From Microbulbifer mangrovi (GTDB lineage: Bacteria > Pseudomonadota > Gammaproteobacteria > Pseudomonadales > Cellvibrionaceae), in the NCBI RefSeq assembly GCF_002009015.1, contig NZ_LZDE01000310.1:1-33800 (forward strand): DNA of 33,800 nt, in the 5' to 3' direction. Each line of letters opens with the position of its first letter. Positions within the stretch are counted from its first letter, which is position 1. A program made the position numbers and the translations under genes. Below the pieces are notes generated by a model. That model did no database searches. It was not told where the DNA came from and was given only the letters and a program-made list of their open reading frames with translations. Of this stretch, positions 8,818-17,584 are shown piece after piece.

Positions 8818-9993
8818 CTAGCTGTTGTCCGGTTTCGGGGATAACTGTTCTGGGGGCGGGTTTTCGTTGTTGATGATGACTCCACCCTCGTTGCGCAATT
8901 TCAGCAATCCACTGGTCGCAACCTGTTCACCGGCTTCCAGTCCCTGGGTAATTTCGATCAGGTCTCCCCGCTCTTCACCGGTTTTTACAAAGCGTTTTAC
9001 CGCTATCCAATCAGGTGATTGCGAAGCTTCCTTGTCCGCCGAGCCATCAGGTTTCTTTTCAGGCTTGCGAACCACAAACACGGCATTGCCGTAGGGCGCG
9101 TAACTGATGGCCGTGCGCGGCACCACCAGCACGGTGCGAAATTTTTCCACTTCCACCGACACTTCCGCGAACATACCCGGACGCAATTTTCGCTCAGCGT
9201 TTTCCAGGGTCGCCTGAAGCAGGAAAGTCCGATTGCGTGGGTCAATGGCGGGATCTATTGCGGTAATGCGCCCGCGAAATTTTTCACCGGGTGCGGCCGC
9301 GGCATTGAGGGTAATGTGTTGCCCGAGTTGCACCCGGCTGAAGTCCTGTTCCGACAGGGAGAAATCGACATAGATGGGCTGCAGCTGCTGCAGGGAAACA
9401 ACCGCGTCCCCGGGCGCTACGTTCTGCCCGAGGTCAATCTGGCGGATCCCCAGCTGTCCTGAGAATGGCGCGGTAATGGTGCGCTCCGCAATGGTCGCAC
9501 GCTGCACCGCAAGGTTTGCGAGCACCTGGTCGCGAGTCGCCTTGGCCTGATCAAGTTCTCGCAGCGTGGCCACGCCTTTTTGGTAAAGTTCCGAAATCCG
9601 CTTGTGATCCCGATCTGCCAGCCGGCGTTCCGCTTCCAGCACCTCGATCTGGGCGGTCTCGGGATTGGCGGTCAGCTCCGCCAGCAGGGTGCCTTTCTGC
9701 ACCTGCTGACCGGATTCAAAATAGATCGCTTTGACCTCGCCCTGCGCCTGGGTCGTAACATTTACCCCGTTGATGGCGCGCACACTGCCCACGGCACCGA
9801 GCGTTGTTTGCCAGCGTTGCTGCGCAACCGCGGCAGTACTGACAGTCGCTGGCGGCAATGACATGTTGTCCATAAACTGGTTCATCATGTATTTGCCGAA
9901 CAGCTTGAAACCGAAAATGCCGCCGAATACCAGCAAGCATCCGAGCAACATCCACAACATGCGCCGGTTAAACAGCTGCTTTGCCAACGACAT
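8818..9993 (-). CDS. RND efflux periplasmic adaptor (membrane fusion protein)
   Basis: The adaptor links the RND permease to an outer-membrane channel across the periplasm. In this 391-aa protein, residues 12-31 form one hydrophobic segment (WMLLGCLLVFGGIFGF) that acts as an uncleaved anchor; there is no lipobox in a lipoprotein position. The split lipoyl motif is seen as VTTQAQGEVKAIYFESGQQVQKGTLL and, after a helical hairpin (about 105-160), as ITAPFSGQLGIRQIDLGQNV. The beta-barrel and membrane-proximal domains follow, with LRPGMFAEVSV. The Shine-Dalgarno sequence is weak. It is the first gene of a two-gene operon with the permease. No regulator gene is adjacent, so control is not evident. 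Confidence 0.92.
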   Translation of the reverse strand: MSLAKQLFNRRMLWMLLGCLLVFGGIFGFKLFGKYMMNQFMDNMSLPPATVSTAAVAQQRWQTTLGAVGSVRAINGVNVTTQAQGEVKAIYFESGQQVQKGTLLAELTANPETAQIEVLEAERRLADRDHKRISELYQKGVATLRELDQAKATRDQVLANLAVQRATIAERTITAPFSGQLGIRQIDLGQNVAPGDAVVSLQQLQPIYVDFSLSEQDFSRVQLGQHITLNAAAAPGEKFRGRITAIDPAIDPRNRTFLLQATLENAERKLRPGMFAEVSVEVEKFRTVLVVPRTAISYAPYGNAVFVVRKPEKKPDGSADKEASQSPDWIAVKRFVKTGEERGDLIEITQGLEAGEQVATSGLLKLRNEGGVIINNENPPPEQLSPKPDNS

Positions 9994-10045
9994 ACATCAG
10001 GTCCATTGAATACTGCCCGTCCCTGGGCGTCCGTTAGTCAGGGTA

Positions 10046-12652
10046 CTATTTGCTGAATACCGCCTTGTCTCCTTCCAGCTTTGCATGAATCGTATCCCCC
10101 GGGGCAAATTTCCCGGAGAGCACATCCTGGGCTAGCGGGTTTTCCAGCCACATCTGGATCGCACGCTTCAGGGGACGCGCACCGTAGACCGGGTCGAATC
10201 CCACATCTGCAAGCTTGTTGAGCAGCTCGTCGGAAACCTCCATTTTGAGATCCCGCTCCGCCAGTCGATTGCGCAGGTTCTGCAGCTGGATTTCCGCAAT
10301 AGAACGCACCTCCGCGCGATCCAGGGGATGGAATACCACGACCTCGTCAATACGGTTGATAAACTCCGGACGGAAGTGAGTTCCCACTACCTCCATGACC
10401 GCAGCCTTCATCTGCCGATAGTGAATTTCGCTATCCACCTCGTCGTCATTTTTGGCGCTGGCGTATTTCTGAATCAGGTCAGACCCCAGATTAGACGTCA
10501 TTACCACCACGGTGTTACGGAAATCGACGGTGCGACCCTGGCCATCGGTCAGGCGACCATCTTCCAGTACCTGCAGCAGAATGTTGAAGACATCCGGATG
10601 CGCTTTTTCCACCTCGTCCAGCAATAGCACAGAATAAGGCTTACGGCGCACAGCCTCAGTGAGATAGCCGCCCTCCTCATAGCCCACATAGCCGGGAGGT
10701 GCACCGATCAGACGCGCGACCGAGTGCTTCTCCATAAACTCCGACATATCCATACGCACCATGGCATCTTCGGTGTCGAACAGAAACTCTGCCAGTGCTT
10801 TACACAGTTCCGTCTTGCCCACACCGGTGGGGCCGAGAAACAGGAAGGAACCATTGGGACGGTTGGGATCCGCAAGACCGGCACGGGAACGACGCACGGC
10901 ATTGGATACCGCCTCCACTGCCTCGTGCTGGCCGATAACACGATCGTGCAGCGCACCTTCCATTTTCAGCAGCTTCTCACGCTCGCCCTCGAGCATTTTG
11001 GACACGGGGATACCGGTCCAGCGGGAAACCACCTCGGCAACTTCCTCGTCGGTGACGCGGTTACGCAGCAATTGGTTGTCGCTGGTATCACTTGAATCAG
11101 ATGCGAGCTTCAACTGTTGCTCCAGCTGCGGAATCACACCGTACTGAATTTCAGACATCCGCGTGAGATCACCGGCACGACGCGCGGCGTCCATATCCAG
11201 CTTTGCTTGTTCCAGCTTATTCTTGATGTCTGCGCTGCCCGCAAGCTTGGCTTTCTCTGCCTTCCAGATTTCCTCGAGATCGGCATACTCCTTCTCGATA
11301 GCGTGGATATCCTCTTCGAGCTTTTGCAGGCGTTTTTTTGCTGCCTCATCGTCCTTGTCTTTTTTCACCGCCTCGCGTTCGATCTTGAGCTGGATCAGAC
11401 GACGCTCCAGCTTGTCCATCTCCTCCGGCTTGGAGTCGATCTCCATACGGATGCGGCTCGCCGCTTCGTCGATCAGGTCGATCGCCTTGTCCGGCAGCTG
11501 TCGATCGGTAATGTAGCGCTGGGACAGTTTGGTGGCGGCAATAATCGCGGAGTCGGTGATATCCACCCCGTGGTGCACTTCGTAGCGCTCTTTCAGCCCG
11601 CGCAGGATGGCGATGGTGTCTTCTTCACTGGGCTCATCCACCAGCACTTTCTGGAAGCGACGCTCTAGCGCTGCATCCTTTTCGATGTACTGGCGATACT
11701 CGTTGAGGGTGGTGGCACCGACACAGTGCAGTTCGCCGCGGGCCAGCGCCGGCTTCAGCATATTCCCGGCATCCATGGCCCCTTCCGCTTTACCCGCACC
11801 GACCATGGTGTGCAACTCGTCGATAAACAGGATGACGCGGCCTTCCTGCTTCGATAGCTCATTCAGGACCGCTTTCAGTCGCTCCTCGAATTCGCCGCGG
11901 AATTTGGCCCCGGCGAGCAGGGCACCGAGATCCAGTGACAGCAGACGCTTGTCTTTCAGGCCCTCCGGGACTTCACCGTTGACAATTCGCTGGGCGAGGC
12001 CTTCGACAATCGCCGTTTTACCCACACCGGGTTCACCGATAAGCACCGGGTTGTTTTTGGTGCGGCGCTGCAAGACCTGGATGGTGCGGCGAATTTCATC
12101 GTCGCGGCCGATCACCGGATCGAGTTTGCCGGCCTCCGCGCGCGCGGTCAGGTCCATGGTGTACTTGTCCAGCGCTTGCCGGGCTTCTTCTGCCTGCGGA
12201 TCGTTGACCTTTTCATCCCCGCGCACCTTGGTGATGGCATCCTGTAGATGTTTGAGGTCACCATGCGCGTTCAATATCTTGGAAACTTCGCCGGCGGCAG
12301 AATCAAACGCCGCCAATAAAACCGTTTCGCTGGCAATAAAACTGTCGCCATTTTTCTGCGCTTTTTTATCTGCCAGGTTGAACAGGCGCATCAATTCCTG
12401 TGACATACCGACGTCACCGGTGGGAGAGCCCACCGTGGGCAGGCTATCGAGGCGTTTGGCGAGATCATTGCGCAGGCCGTTGATATTAAAACCGGCCTGA
12501 TTAAGGAATGCAGTGACACTGCCATTGGATTGATCCAGCAGTGCCTGCAGCAGGTGTTCGGGATAAATCTGGTTGTGGTCGCGGCCAACGGCAATGGATT
12601 GTGCGTCAGCAATGGCGGCCTGCAACGGGTTGGTCATTCTGTCGATGCGCAT
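10046..12652 (-). CDS. clpB: ATP-dependent disaggregase chaperone ClpB
   Basis: ClpB is a hexameric cytosolic AAA+ protein that, with DnaK, pulls polypeptides out of aggregates after heat stress. The 868-aa form has the two Clp-N repeats (residues 5-145) and a first ATPase with Walker A GEPGVGKT at 206-213 and Walker B ILFIDE. The long middle coiled-coil domain lies at roughly 400-525 (Lys/Glu/Leu-rich, [19 protein letters not shown]). A second ATPase has GPTGVGKT near 606 and [13 protein letters not shown]. The start [11 protein letters not shown] is chosen by alignment with E. coli MRLDRLTN and by GGAGAGG upstream. An in-frame start at 12856 would add 68 residues across the promoter and is rejected. 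It lacks an N-end ClpP tripeptide loop, as expected for ClpB. Confidence 0.97.
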   Translation of the reverse strand: MRIDRMTNPLQAAIADAQSIAVGRDHNQIYPEHLLQALLDQSNGSVTAFLNQAGFNINGLRNDLAKRLDSLPTVGSPTGDVGMSQELMRLFNLADKKAQKNGDSFIASETVLLAAFDSAAGEVSKILNAHGDLKHLQDAITKVRGDEKVNDPQAEEARQALDKYTMDLTARAEAGKLDPVIGRDDEIRRTIQVLQRRTKNNPVLIGEPGVGKTAIVEGLAQRIVNGEVPEGLKDKRLLSLDLGALLAGAKFRGEFEERLKAVLNELSKQEGRVILFIDELHTMVGAGKAEGAMDAGNMLKPALARGELHCVGATTLNEYRQYIEKDAALERRFQKVLVDEPSEEDTIAILRGLKERYEVHHGVDITDSAIIAATKLSQRYITDRQLPDKAIDLIDEAASRIRMEIDSKPEEMDKLERRLIQLKIEREAVKKDKDDEAAKKRLQKLEEDIHAIEKEYADLEEIWKAEKAKLAGSADIKNKLEQAKLDMDAARRAGDLTRMSEIQYGVIPQLEQQLKLASDSSDTSDNQLLRNRVTDEEVAEVVSRWTGIPVSKMLEGEREKLLKMEGALHDRVIGQHEAVEAVSNAVRRSRAGLADPNRPNGSFLFLGPTGVGKTELCKALAEFLFDTEDAMVRMDMSEFMEKHSVARLIGAPPGYVGYEEGGYLTEAVRRKPYSVLLLDEVEKAHPDVFNILLQVLEDGRLTDGQGRTVDFRNTVVVMTSNLGSDLIQKYASAKNDDEVDSEIHYRQMKAAVMEVVGTHFRPEFINRIDEVVVFHPLDRAEVRSIAEIQLQNLRNRLAERDLKMEVSDELLNKLADVGFDPVYGARPLKRAIQMWLENPLAQDVLSGKFAPGDTIHAKLEGDKAVFSK

Positions 12653-12747
12653 TGTGCTTTTCCCTCTCCTGATCATTGACGCGCCGGACAAAGGACAAGG
12701 CGGCGCATGGAAACGCAATGACGAATACAGTCTAGTGCTGATCAGTA

Positions 12748-12775
12748 ATTTGCGGGCTGGTGGCGGGTTTTCAAG
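12748..12775 (-). promoter_or_regulatory. candidate sigma-32 heat-shock promoter of clpB
   Basis: On the minus strand CTTGAA (12770-12775) is a perfect -35 element of the sigma-32 class. After 13 nt comes CCCGCAAAT (12748-12756), which resembles the -10 consensus CCCCATNT. The pair is about 95 nt before the clpB ATG. clpB is a classical sigma-32 gene, so the position makes sense. Confidence 0.6.
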
Positions 12776-12915
12776 CTCTGCGCAGCTTGGGAATGCTAAT
12801 TTAAATGCGGTGAGCAGCGGAGCTATTGTAGGGGCCGGAAGAAGGCCGAGCCCCATCTCCGGTGATTGGCCGTCACAGGACTAGCTTCAGTGCGGAAATC
12901 TCACAACTCAAATAT

Positions 12916-13677
12916 TTACTCAAGCCAAATCAAAGTCGCCATTCGACCGGTATCCCCATCCCGGCGATAGGAAAAGAATTCAGATTCTTCAGTAACGGTG
13001 CAGCGGTCGCCGCCAAATACCTGAGAGATTCCCAGTTCCGCCAGCTCTGCACGTCCCAGGGCGTAGATATCTGCCAGAAAATGCAGCGGCTTATCCGCAT
13101 GGGGAACAAAGCTGTTGGAAATGGCCTCGGCGTGGGTTTCGCTCATGGCCGATTCAAAGGCCGCCTCGAGCACATCCACGCCGCATTCGAATGCCTGTGG
13201 ACCAATGGCCGGGCCAAGCCAGACCATAAGGTCTTCGGGTGCACTCTTCAGTGCGCGGATGGTCTCGCGGATAACGCCGCCGGTCAGCCCCCTCCACCCC
13301 GCGTGAATTGCAGCCACCTCGGTGCCATCGCGGTTAGTCACCAGTAGCGGCAGACAGTCCGCGGTCAACACCGCACACACCACTCCCTGTTCGCGGGTAT
13401 AGCTGGCATCGGCCGTGCGCACCTTGCCGTCGCCCTGCGCCTCCACCGCCTTGTCACTATGAATTTGCTCCAGCCACTGCGGGCTGCGAGGCAGATTCTG
13501 CTCCCGCTGCAACTGTGCACGGTTGGCGGCAACCGCCTCGGGATTATCGCCCACATGATCGGCCAGATTAAACGCGCTGTAAGGTCCCTCACTGTGGCCG
13601 TCTCGGCGCAGTGTGAAACAGGCCCGCACGTTGGCCGGAGCGGGCCAGTCGGGGTTCAGATAGTGATCAGCTGCCAT
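12916..13677 (-). CDS. pgeF: peptidoglycan editing factor PgeF (YfiH/laccase-domain family)
   Basis: This family of metal-binding proteins is known in E. coli to remove peptides with L-Ser wrongly placed at position 2 of the cell-wall stem peptide. It is often labelled polyphenol oxidase or laccase-domain protein, and purine nucleoside activity is also reported for relatives. The 253-aa protein carries the conserved metal ligands His73 (EQIHSD), Cys108 (LTADCLP) and His125 (AIHAGWRG), with the C-terminal GGDRCT ... FFSYRRDG motif. It begins 32 nt after rluD and so is probably its second cistron. The order rluD-pgeF-clpB is conserved in Pseudomonas. Confidence 0.93.
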   Translation of the reverse strand: MAADHYLNPDWPAPANVRACFTLRRDGHSEGPYSAFNLADHVGDNPEAVAANRAQLQREQNLPRSPQWLEQIHSDKAVEAQGDGKVRTADASYTREQGVVCAVLTADCLPLLVTNRDGTEVAAIHAGWRGLTGGVIRETIRALKSAPEDLMVWLGPAIGPQAFECGVDVLEAAFESAMSETHAEAISNSFVPHADKPLHFLADIYALGRAELAELGISQVFGGDRCTVTEESEFFSYRRDGDTGRMATLIWLE

Positions 13678-13709
13678 GTTGATTCCTGGTAATTCCTGTG
13701 CGGCGCGCG

Positions 13710-14675
13710 TTAGTGATTATCCGCCCGCAGCATAGCGAGCAGTTGCAGCATATCCTCCGGCATGGGTGCCGACCAGTGCATGGGCTCCCCGGTCTGCGGA
13801 TGGATCAGCGCCAGCTCCGCCGCGTGCAGTGCCTGACGGGGGAACTGCTGCAGGGCCGTAACCAGCTCCGGATCCGCACCGGTAGGCAGTTTGTTGCGCC
13901 CACCGTACAGGGGGTCGCCCACCAGCGGGTGGCGGATATGCGCCATGTGGACACGAATCTGGTGGGTGCGGCCGGTTTCAAGCTGACAGCGCACCAGGGT
14001 GTGGCCACGAAAACGCTCCTGTAGGCGGTAGTGAGTGATCGCTTCCTTACCGCTGCCGTCGCCGGTTTTACCGAGAACCGCCATCTTCAAACGGTGCTGT
14101 CGATGTCTACCCATGGGGGCATCGACAGTGCCGCCGCCACTGAGCACGCCCTGAACAATGGCATCGTACTGGCGGCTGACGGTGCGCGCCTTGAGCTGAT
14201 CGACCAGATCGGCCTGGGCCTGCAGTGTTTTGGCGACAACCATCAAGCCGCTGGTGTCCTTGTCCAGGCGATGCACAATGCCGGCGCGGGGTATATTTCT
14301 TTGCCCCGCGCAGTGTGCCAGCAGCCCGTTCAGCAGGGTACCGTCCGGATTACCCGCCGCCGGATGTACCACCAGGCCTGCGGGCTTGTTGACCACCAGC
14401 AGGCTGTCGTCTTCATAGACGATATCCAGGTCCATCGGCTGCGGCTGCCACTCTCCCTGGGGCTCCAGTTCTGCGCGCAACTGCAGCGTTTCACCGCCAT
14501 ACAGCTTGTCCTTGGGCTTGCCAAAATGGCCGTCAATGGTGAGTTGGCCGCCTTTTATCCAGGCTTGAAGTCGCGCACGGGAATAGTCAGGGATCAAATC
14601 CGCTGCGATCTGGTCAAACCTCTGCCCGGCGTACTCCGCCGGCACTTCAATATCGATATGTATTTGATTGCTCAT
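13710..14675 (-). CDS. rluD: 23S rRNA pseudouridine synthase RluD
   Basis: RluD isomerises uridines 1911, 1915 and 1917 (E. coli numbering) in helix 69 of 23S rRNA. The 321-aa protein has an N-terminal S4 RNA-binding domain (about 18-80), followed by the RluA-family catalytic domain with the nucleophile Asp138 in HRLDKDTSG. Further family motifs are [12 protein letters not shown] and [13 protein letters not shown]. Length and domain order fit E. coli RluD (326 aa) better than RluC. The start [12 protein letters not shown] is chosen because the 76-residue upstream extension (to 14903) runs over bamD on the other strand and is not protein-like. It is divergent from bamD with about 125 nt between starts. 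Confidence 0.94.
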   Translation of the reverse strand: MSNQIHIDIEVPAEYAGQRFDQIAADLIPDYSRARLQAWIKGGQLTIDGHFGKPKDKLYGGETLQLRAELEPQGEWQPQPMDLDIVYEDDSLLVVNKPAGLVVHPAAGNPDGTLLNGLLAHCAGQRNIPRAGIVHRLDKDTSGLMVVAKTLQAQADLVDQLKARTVSRQYDAIVQGVLSGGGTVDAPMGRHRQHRLKMAVLGKTGDGSGKEAITHYRLQERFRGHTLVRCQLETGRTHQIRVHMAHIRHPLVGDPLYGGRNKLPTGADPELVTALQQFPRQALHAAELALIHPQTGEPMHWSAPMPEDMLQLLAMLRADNH

Positions 14676-14799
14676 CCGAGTGGGTCTAATACTTTGGGCT
14701 GGCGGGGCGCTGTGGTTAAATAGCTGCCCTTCTGCCCCCGGTGAATTTTGGGCGGCTAGTTTAATAAGGTTGAGACAAATAATGATAGAGCGAGGGGCT

Positions 14800-15729
14800 A
14801 TGCAGGCCTGGAAAACGCTGTGGCTGGCACTGCTGGCCGTTTTGGTGGCCTCGTGCGCCAGCACGGACGAAGAAGAAGAGGGGCTGCCCTCCGGTAACCG
14901 CACTGAGCAGGCTTTCTACGAAGCTGCCCAGCGGCAGCTGAAATCCAGCCAGTGGGAGCTGGCGATCAAGAACCTGCGGGCACTGGAAGACAACTTCCCT
15001 TTCGGTAACTACGCCGAACAGGCGCAACTTGAGCTGATCTACGCCTATTACCGCGACTACCAGAACGATGCCGCCATCTCTGCGGCAGATCGTTTTATCC
15101 GTCTGCATCCGCAGCATCGCAACGTGGATTATGCCTATTACATGAAGGGCCTGGCGTCATTTACCGAGGGCAGCGGCCTGTTTGAGCGCTTTTTACCCAC
15201 CGATATGACCCGCCGGGATCCGGGATCCGCACGTGAGTCCTTCGCCTATTTTGCCCAGCTGATGGCGCGCTATCCTGACAGCCGCTACGCCCCGGATGCG
15301 CAGAAGCGCATGATTCACCTGCGCAACCTGCTGGCGCGCTACGAGATTCATGTGGCCAACTACTACTTCAAGCGCAACGCGTACCTGGCAGCTGCCAACC
15401 GCGGTCGCTATGTGGTGGAGAACTTCCAGCAGACCCCGGCGGTGCCCGATGCACTGGCGGTAATGGTACAGTCCTACCACCTGCTGGAAATGCCGCAGCT
15501 GGAGTCAACCTCGCTGGCGGTGTTGCAGACCAACTACCCGCACCACCCGGCATTCCGCGACGACGGCACCTTCAACTACAAATACTACGCTGGCGCCAGT
15601 GGCCGCAGCTTTATCCACCGCATCACCCTGGGCCTGTTCGAGAAATCGGATCCGCGCGGCTTCGACAGCCGCGAGCTGTACAACGCCGAATACCGCACCG
15701 AGGAAGCGCCGCTACCGCCCGAGCTCTGA
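14800..15729 (+). CDS. bamD: outer membrane protein assembly factor BamD (ComL lipoprotein)
   Basis: BamD is the essential lipoprotein partner of BamA in beta-barrel insertion into the outer membrane. The 309-aa protein starts with a lipoprotein signal peptide ending in the lipobox VASC (Cys19). An acidic linker with four successive Glu follows, then five TPR-like repeats rich in YAEQAQLE and [10 protein letters not shown] type helices. The C-terminus lacks conserved motifs and is longer than in E. coli (245 aa). Two starts are possible: 14782 ([10 protein letters not shown]) and 14800 (MQAWKTLW). The second is preferred because GAGGGG precedes it and it gives a standard signal peptide. The gene is monocistronic, with a strong terminator right after it. 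Confidence 0.94.
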   Translation: MQAWKTLWLALLAVLVASCASTDEEEEGLPSGNRTEQAFYEAAQRQLKSSQWELAIKNLRALEDNFPFGNYAEQAQLELIYAYYRDYQNDAAISAADRFIRLHPQHRNVDYAYYMKGLASFTEGSGLFERFLPTDMTRRDPGSARESFAYFAQLMARYPDSRYAPDAQKRMIHLRNLLARYEIHVANYYFKRNAYLAAANRGRYVVENFQQTPAVPDALAVMVQSYHLLEMPQLESTSLAVLQTNYPHHPAFRDDGTFNYKYYAGASGRSFIHRITLGLFEKSDPRGFDSRELYNAEYRTEEAPLPPEL

Positions 15730-15752
15730 GCACGGCTTCTGGCGCGAACAAA

Positions 15753-15786
15753 AAGGCCCCGCTGGCAACAGCGGGGCCTTTTTTTT
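15753..15786 (+). terminator. bidirectional terminator between bamD and nadE
   Basis: AAGGCCCCGCT (15753-15763) and AGCGGGGCCTT (15770-15780) form an 11-bp stem with a 6-nt loop, followed by eight T (15779-15786) on the plus strand. On the minus strand the same hairpin is followed by five T, so it can also end nadE, whose stop is at 15830. Confidence 0.92.
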
Positions 15787-15829
15787 AATAAGGTGAGGCA
15801 ATTGGTAGCTCGCCCAACGGAGCGAGCAC

Positions 15830-17458
15830 TTACTCTCCGGCCTTCCAGCCGTTGGTAATCGGATAACGTCGGTCACGCCCGAAACCGCGCTCCGAGATCC
15901 GCACCCCGACCGCCGCCTGACGACGCTTGTACTCGTTGCGATCCACCAGACGGACCACGCGCATGACGGTCGCCTCATCAAAACCGCGAGCGATGATATC
16001 CGCAGCACTATGATCCAGATCAATATAGAGCCGCAGGATCTCATCCAGCACCTCATAGGGAGGCAGGCTGTCCGAATCTACCTGGTCTGGTGCCAGCTCG
16101 GCGCTGGGCTCTCGGGTAATCACGGTTTCGGGGATTACTTCGGAAACCGTATTGCGGTAGCGAGACAATTCATACACCAGGATTTTGGGCACATCCTTGA
16201 GCGCATTGTAACCACCCACCATATCTCCATAGAGAGTGGCGTAACCCACTGCCATCTCGCTCTTGTTGCCGGTCGTCAGCACCATAAAGCCTTTTTTATT
16301 GGAGATGGCCATCAGCAGCATACCGCGAGCGCGGGCCTGCAGGTTCTCTTCAGTGGTATCGCGCTCGCTGCCGGCGAACTCACTCTCGAGCGCCTTCATC
16401 GCTGCATCGAAAATGCCTTCGATACCGATGACCCGGTAATTGATACCCAGGCGCTCCGCCTGGTCAGCCGCATCGTTTTTGGAAAGGTCCGAGGTATAGC
16501 GGAATGGCATCATCACCGCCTCTACCCGCTCGGGGCCCAGGGCATCTACCGCTACCGCGAGGGTCAACGCGGAGTCGATCCCCCCGGACAGGCCCAGTAC
16601 CACGCCCTTGAAGCCATTCTTGTTTACATAGTCCCGCACCCCGAGTACCAGCGCCTGGTAAACGGAGGCCAGGCCATCCAACGGTTTGGCATCGCTGCCT
16701 TGAATCAGTGACACCTGATCCCCGTCTGCCTGCACGGTCACTGGAAGCAGGCTCTCGACAAATTCCGGCGCACGTCCGCACAGTTCGCCATTGCGGTCCA
16801 CGGCAAAAGAGCCGCCGTCGAACACCAGCTCATCCTGGCCGCCTACCGAGTTCACATAGACGATAGGCATCTTGCCCGCCTGCGCCTGGCGCCCGAGCAG
16901 TGCCAGACGCTCCTGAGCCTTGCCGCGATGGAACGGGGATGCGTTGATATTCAGCATCAGCTTGGCGCCAGCGCGTTCGGCCTGTACCACGGGTTCGGGA
17001 TGCCAGATATCCTCACAAATGGTAATGGCTGTTGGAATACCCTTGATATCCACCACGCAGGGCTGCTCACCGGGTACAAAGTAGCGCAGCTCGTCGAATA
17101 CCTGATAATTCGGCAACTTCTGCTTGGCGTATTCCGCAACCAGCTCCCCATTCTGAATCAACCCGGCCATGTTCAGTACGGTACCCGCGATCACCCGCGG
17201 ATAGCCGATCAGTACTGCACAGGGGAGTTGAGCCAGCTTGAGTTTGCTGAGGGCCGCGTCAATCCGCTTCTGCATGCTGGGACGCAGCAGCAGGTCTTCC
17301 GGCGGATACCCGCACAGAGTCAATTCCGGAAACAGCACCAGGTCGGCGCCATGCTCCCGGTGCGCTCTGCGCGCGACCTCGACCACCTGGTCGGTATTGC
17401 CGGGAATATCTCCCACCAGCAGATTGATTTGCGCCAGCACTAGCTGCAAAGTAGACAT
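15830..17458 (-). CDS. nadE: glutamine-dependent NAD+ synthetase
   Basis: This enzyme makes NAD+ from nicotinate adenine dinucleotide, using glutamine as the nitrogen source. The 542-aa protein is a fusion. The N-terminal nitrilase-type glutaminase domain (1-270) has Glu45 (FPELTLCGYPPEDLL), Lys in YAKQKLPNY (112-114) and nucleophile Cys148 (ITICEDIWHPEP). The C-terminal ATP-pyrophosphatase domain has the P-loop LSGGIDSALT near residue 290, and TTGNKSEMAVGYATLYGDM. The bacterial two-domain form of 540-550 aa is the expected length. It sits between bamD (convergent) and pilS (divergent), a place where Pseudomonas has no gene as far as I recall. Confidence 0.96.
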   Translation of the reverse strand: MSTLQLVLAQINLLVGDIPGNTDQVVEVARRAHREHGADLVLFPELTLCGYPPEDLLLRPSMQKRIDAALSKLKLAQLPCAVLIGYPRVIAGTVLNMAGLIQNGELVAEYAKQKLPNYQVFDELRYFVPGEQPCVVDIKGIPTAITICEDIWHPEPVVQAERAGAKLMLNINASPFHRGKAQERLALLGRQAQAGKMPIVYVNSVGGQDELVFDGGSFAVDRNGELCGRAPEFVESLLPVTVQADGDQVSLIQGSDAKPLDGLASVYQALVLGVRDYVNKNGFKGVVLGLSGGIDSALTLAVAVDALGPERVEAVMMPFRYTSDLSKNDAADQAERLGINYRVIGIEGIFDAAMKALESEFAGSERDTTEENLQARARGMLLMAISNKKGFMVLTTGNKSEMAVGYATLYGDMVGGYNALKDVPKILVYELSRYRNTVSEVIPETVITREPSAELAPDQVDSDSLPPYEVLDEILRLYIDLDHSAADIIARGFDEATVMRVVRLVDRNEYKRRQAAVGVRISERGFGRDRRYPITNGWKAGE

Positions 17459-17486
17459 CTTTATACCCCATTAATCTGAGGCGGCT

Positions 17487-17514
17487 ATTGTAGCCACGCC
17501 GACCGGGTGTACAA
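17487..17514 (-). promoter_or_regulatory. candidate nadE promoter
   Basis: On the minus strand TTGTAC (17509-17514) and TACAAT (17487-17492) are 16 nt apart. The -10 box is five of six; the -35 box is poor beyond TTG. It lies about 30 nt before the nadE ATG. Confidence 0.3.
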
Positions 17515-17542
17515 CATCTGTGCCGGGCCATCTCCGGACGCT

Positions 17543-17573
17543 TTGCCACTCACCGCGGCACAGTGCGTAAAAT
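17543..17573 (+). promoter_or_regulatory. candidate pilSR promoter
   Basis: TTGCCA (17543-17548) and TAAAAT (17568-17573) each match five of six bases of the sigma-70 boxes, with a long 19-nt spacer. The start point would be near 17580, leaving only a few bases before the pilS GTG at 17585. Confidence 0.33.
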
Positions 17574-17584
17574 GAGAATAAAAA

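Noticed and set aside
10021-10043. CCCTG...CAGGG inverted repeat as a clpB terminator
   Set aside because: The stem is only 5 bp with a 13-nt loop and no T-run on either side, so it is not a supported terminator.
17572-17584. ATG at 17572 as the pilS start
   Set aside because: It is in a different frame from the kinase and overlaps the candidate -10 box. The GTG at 17585 is in frame.
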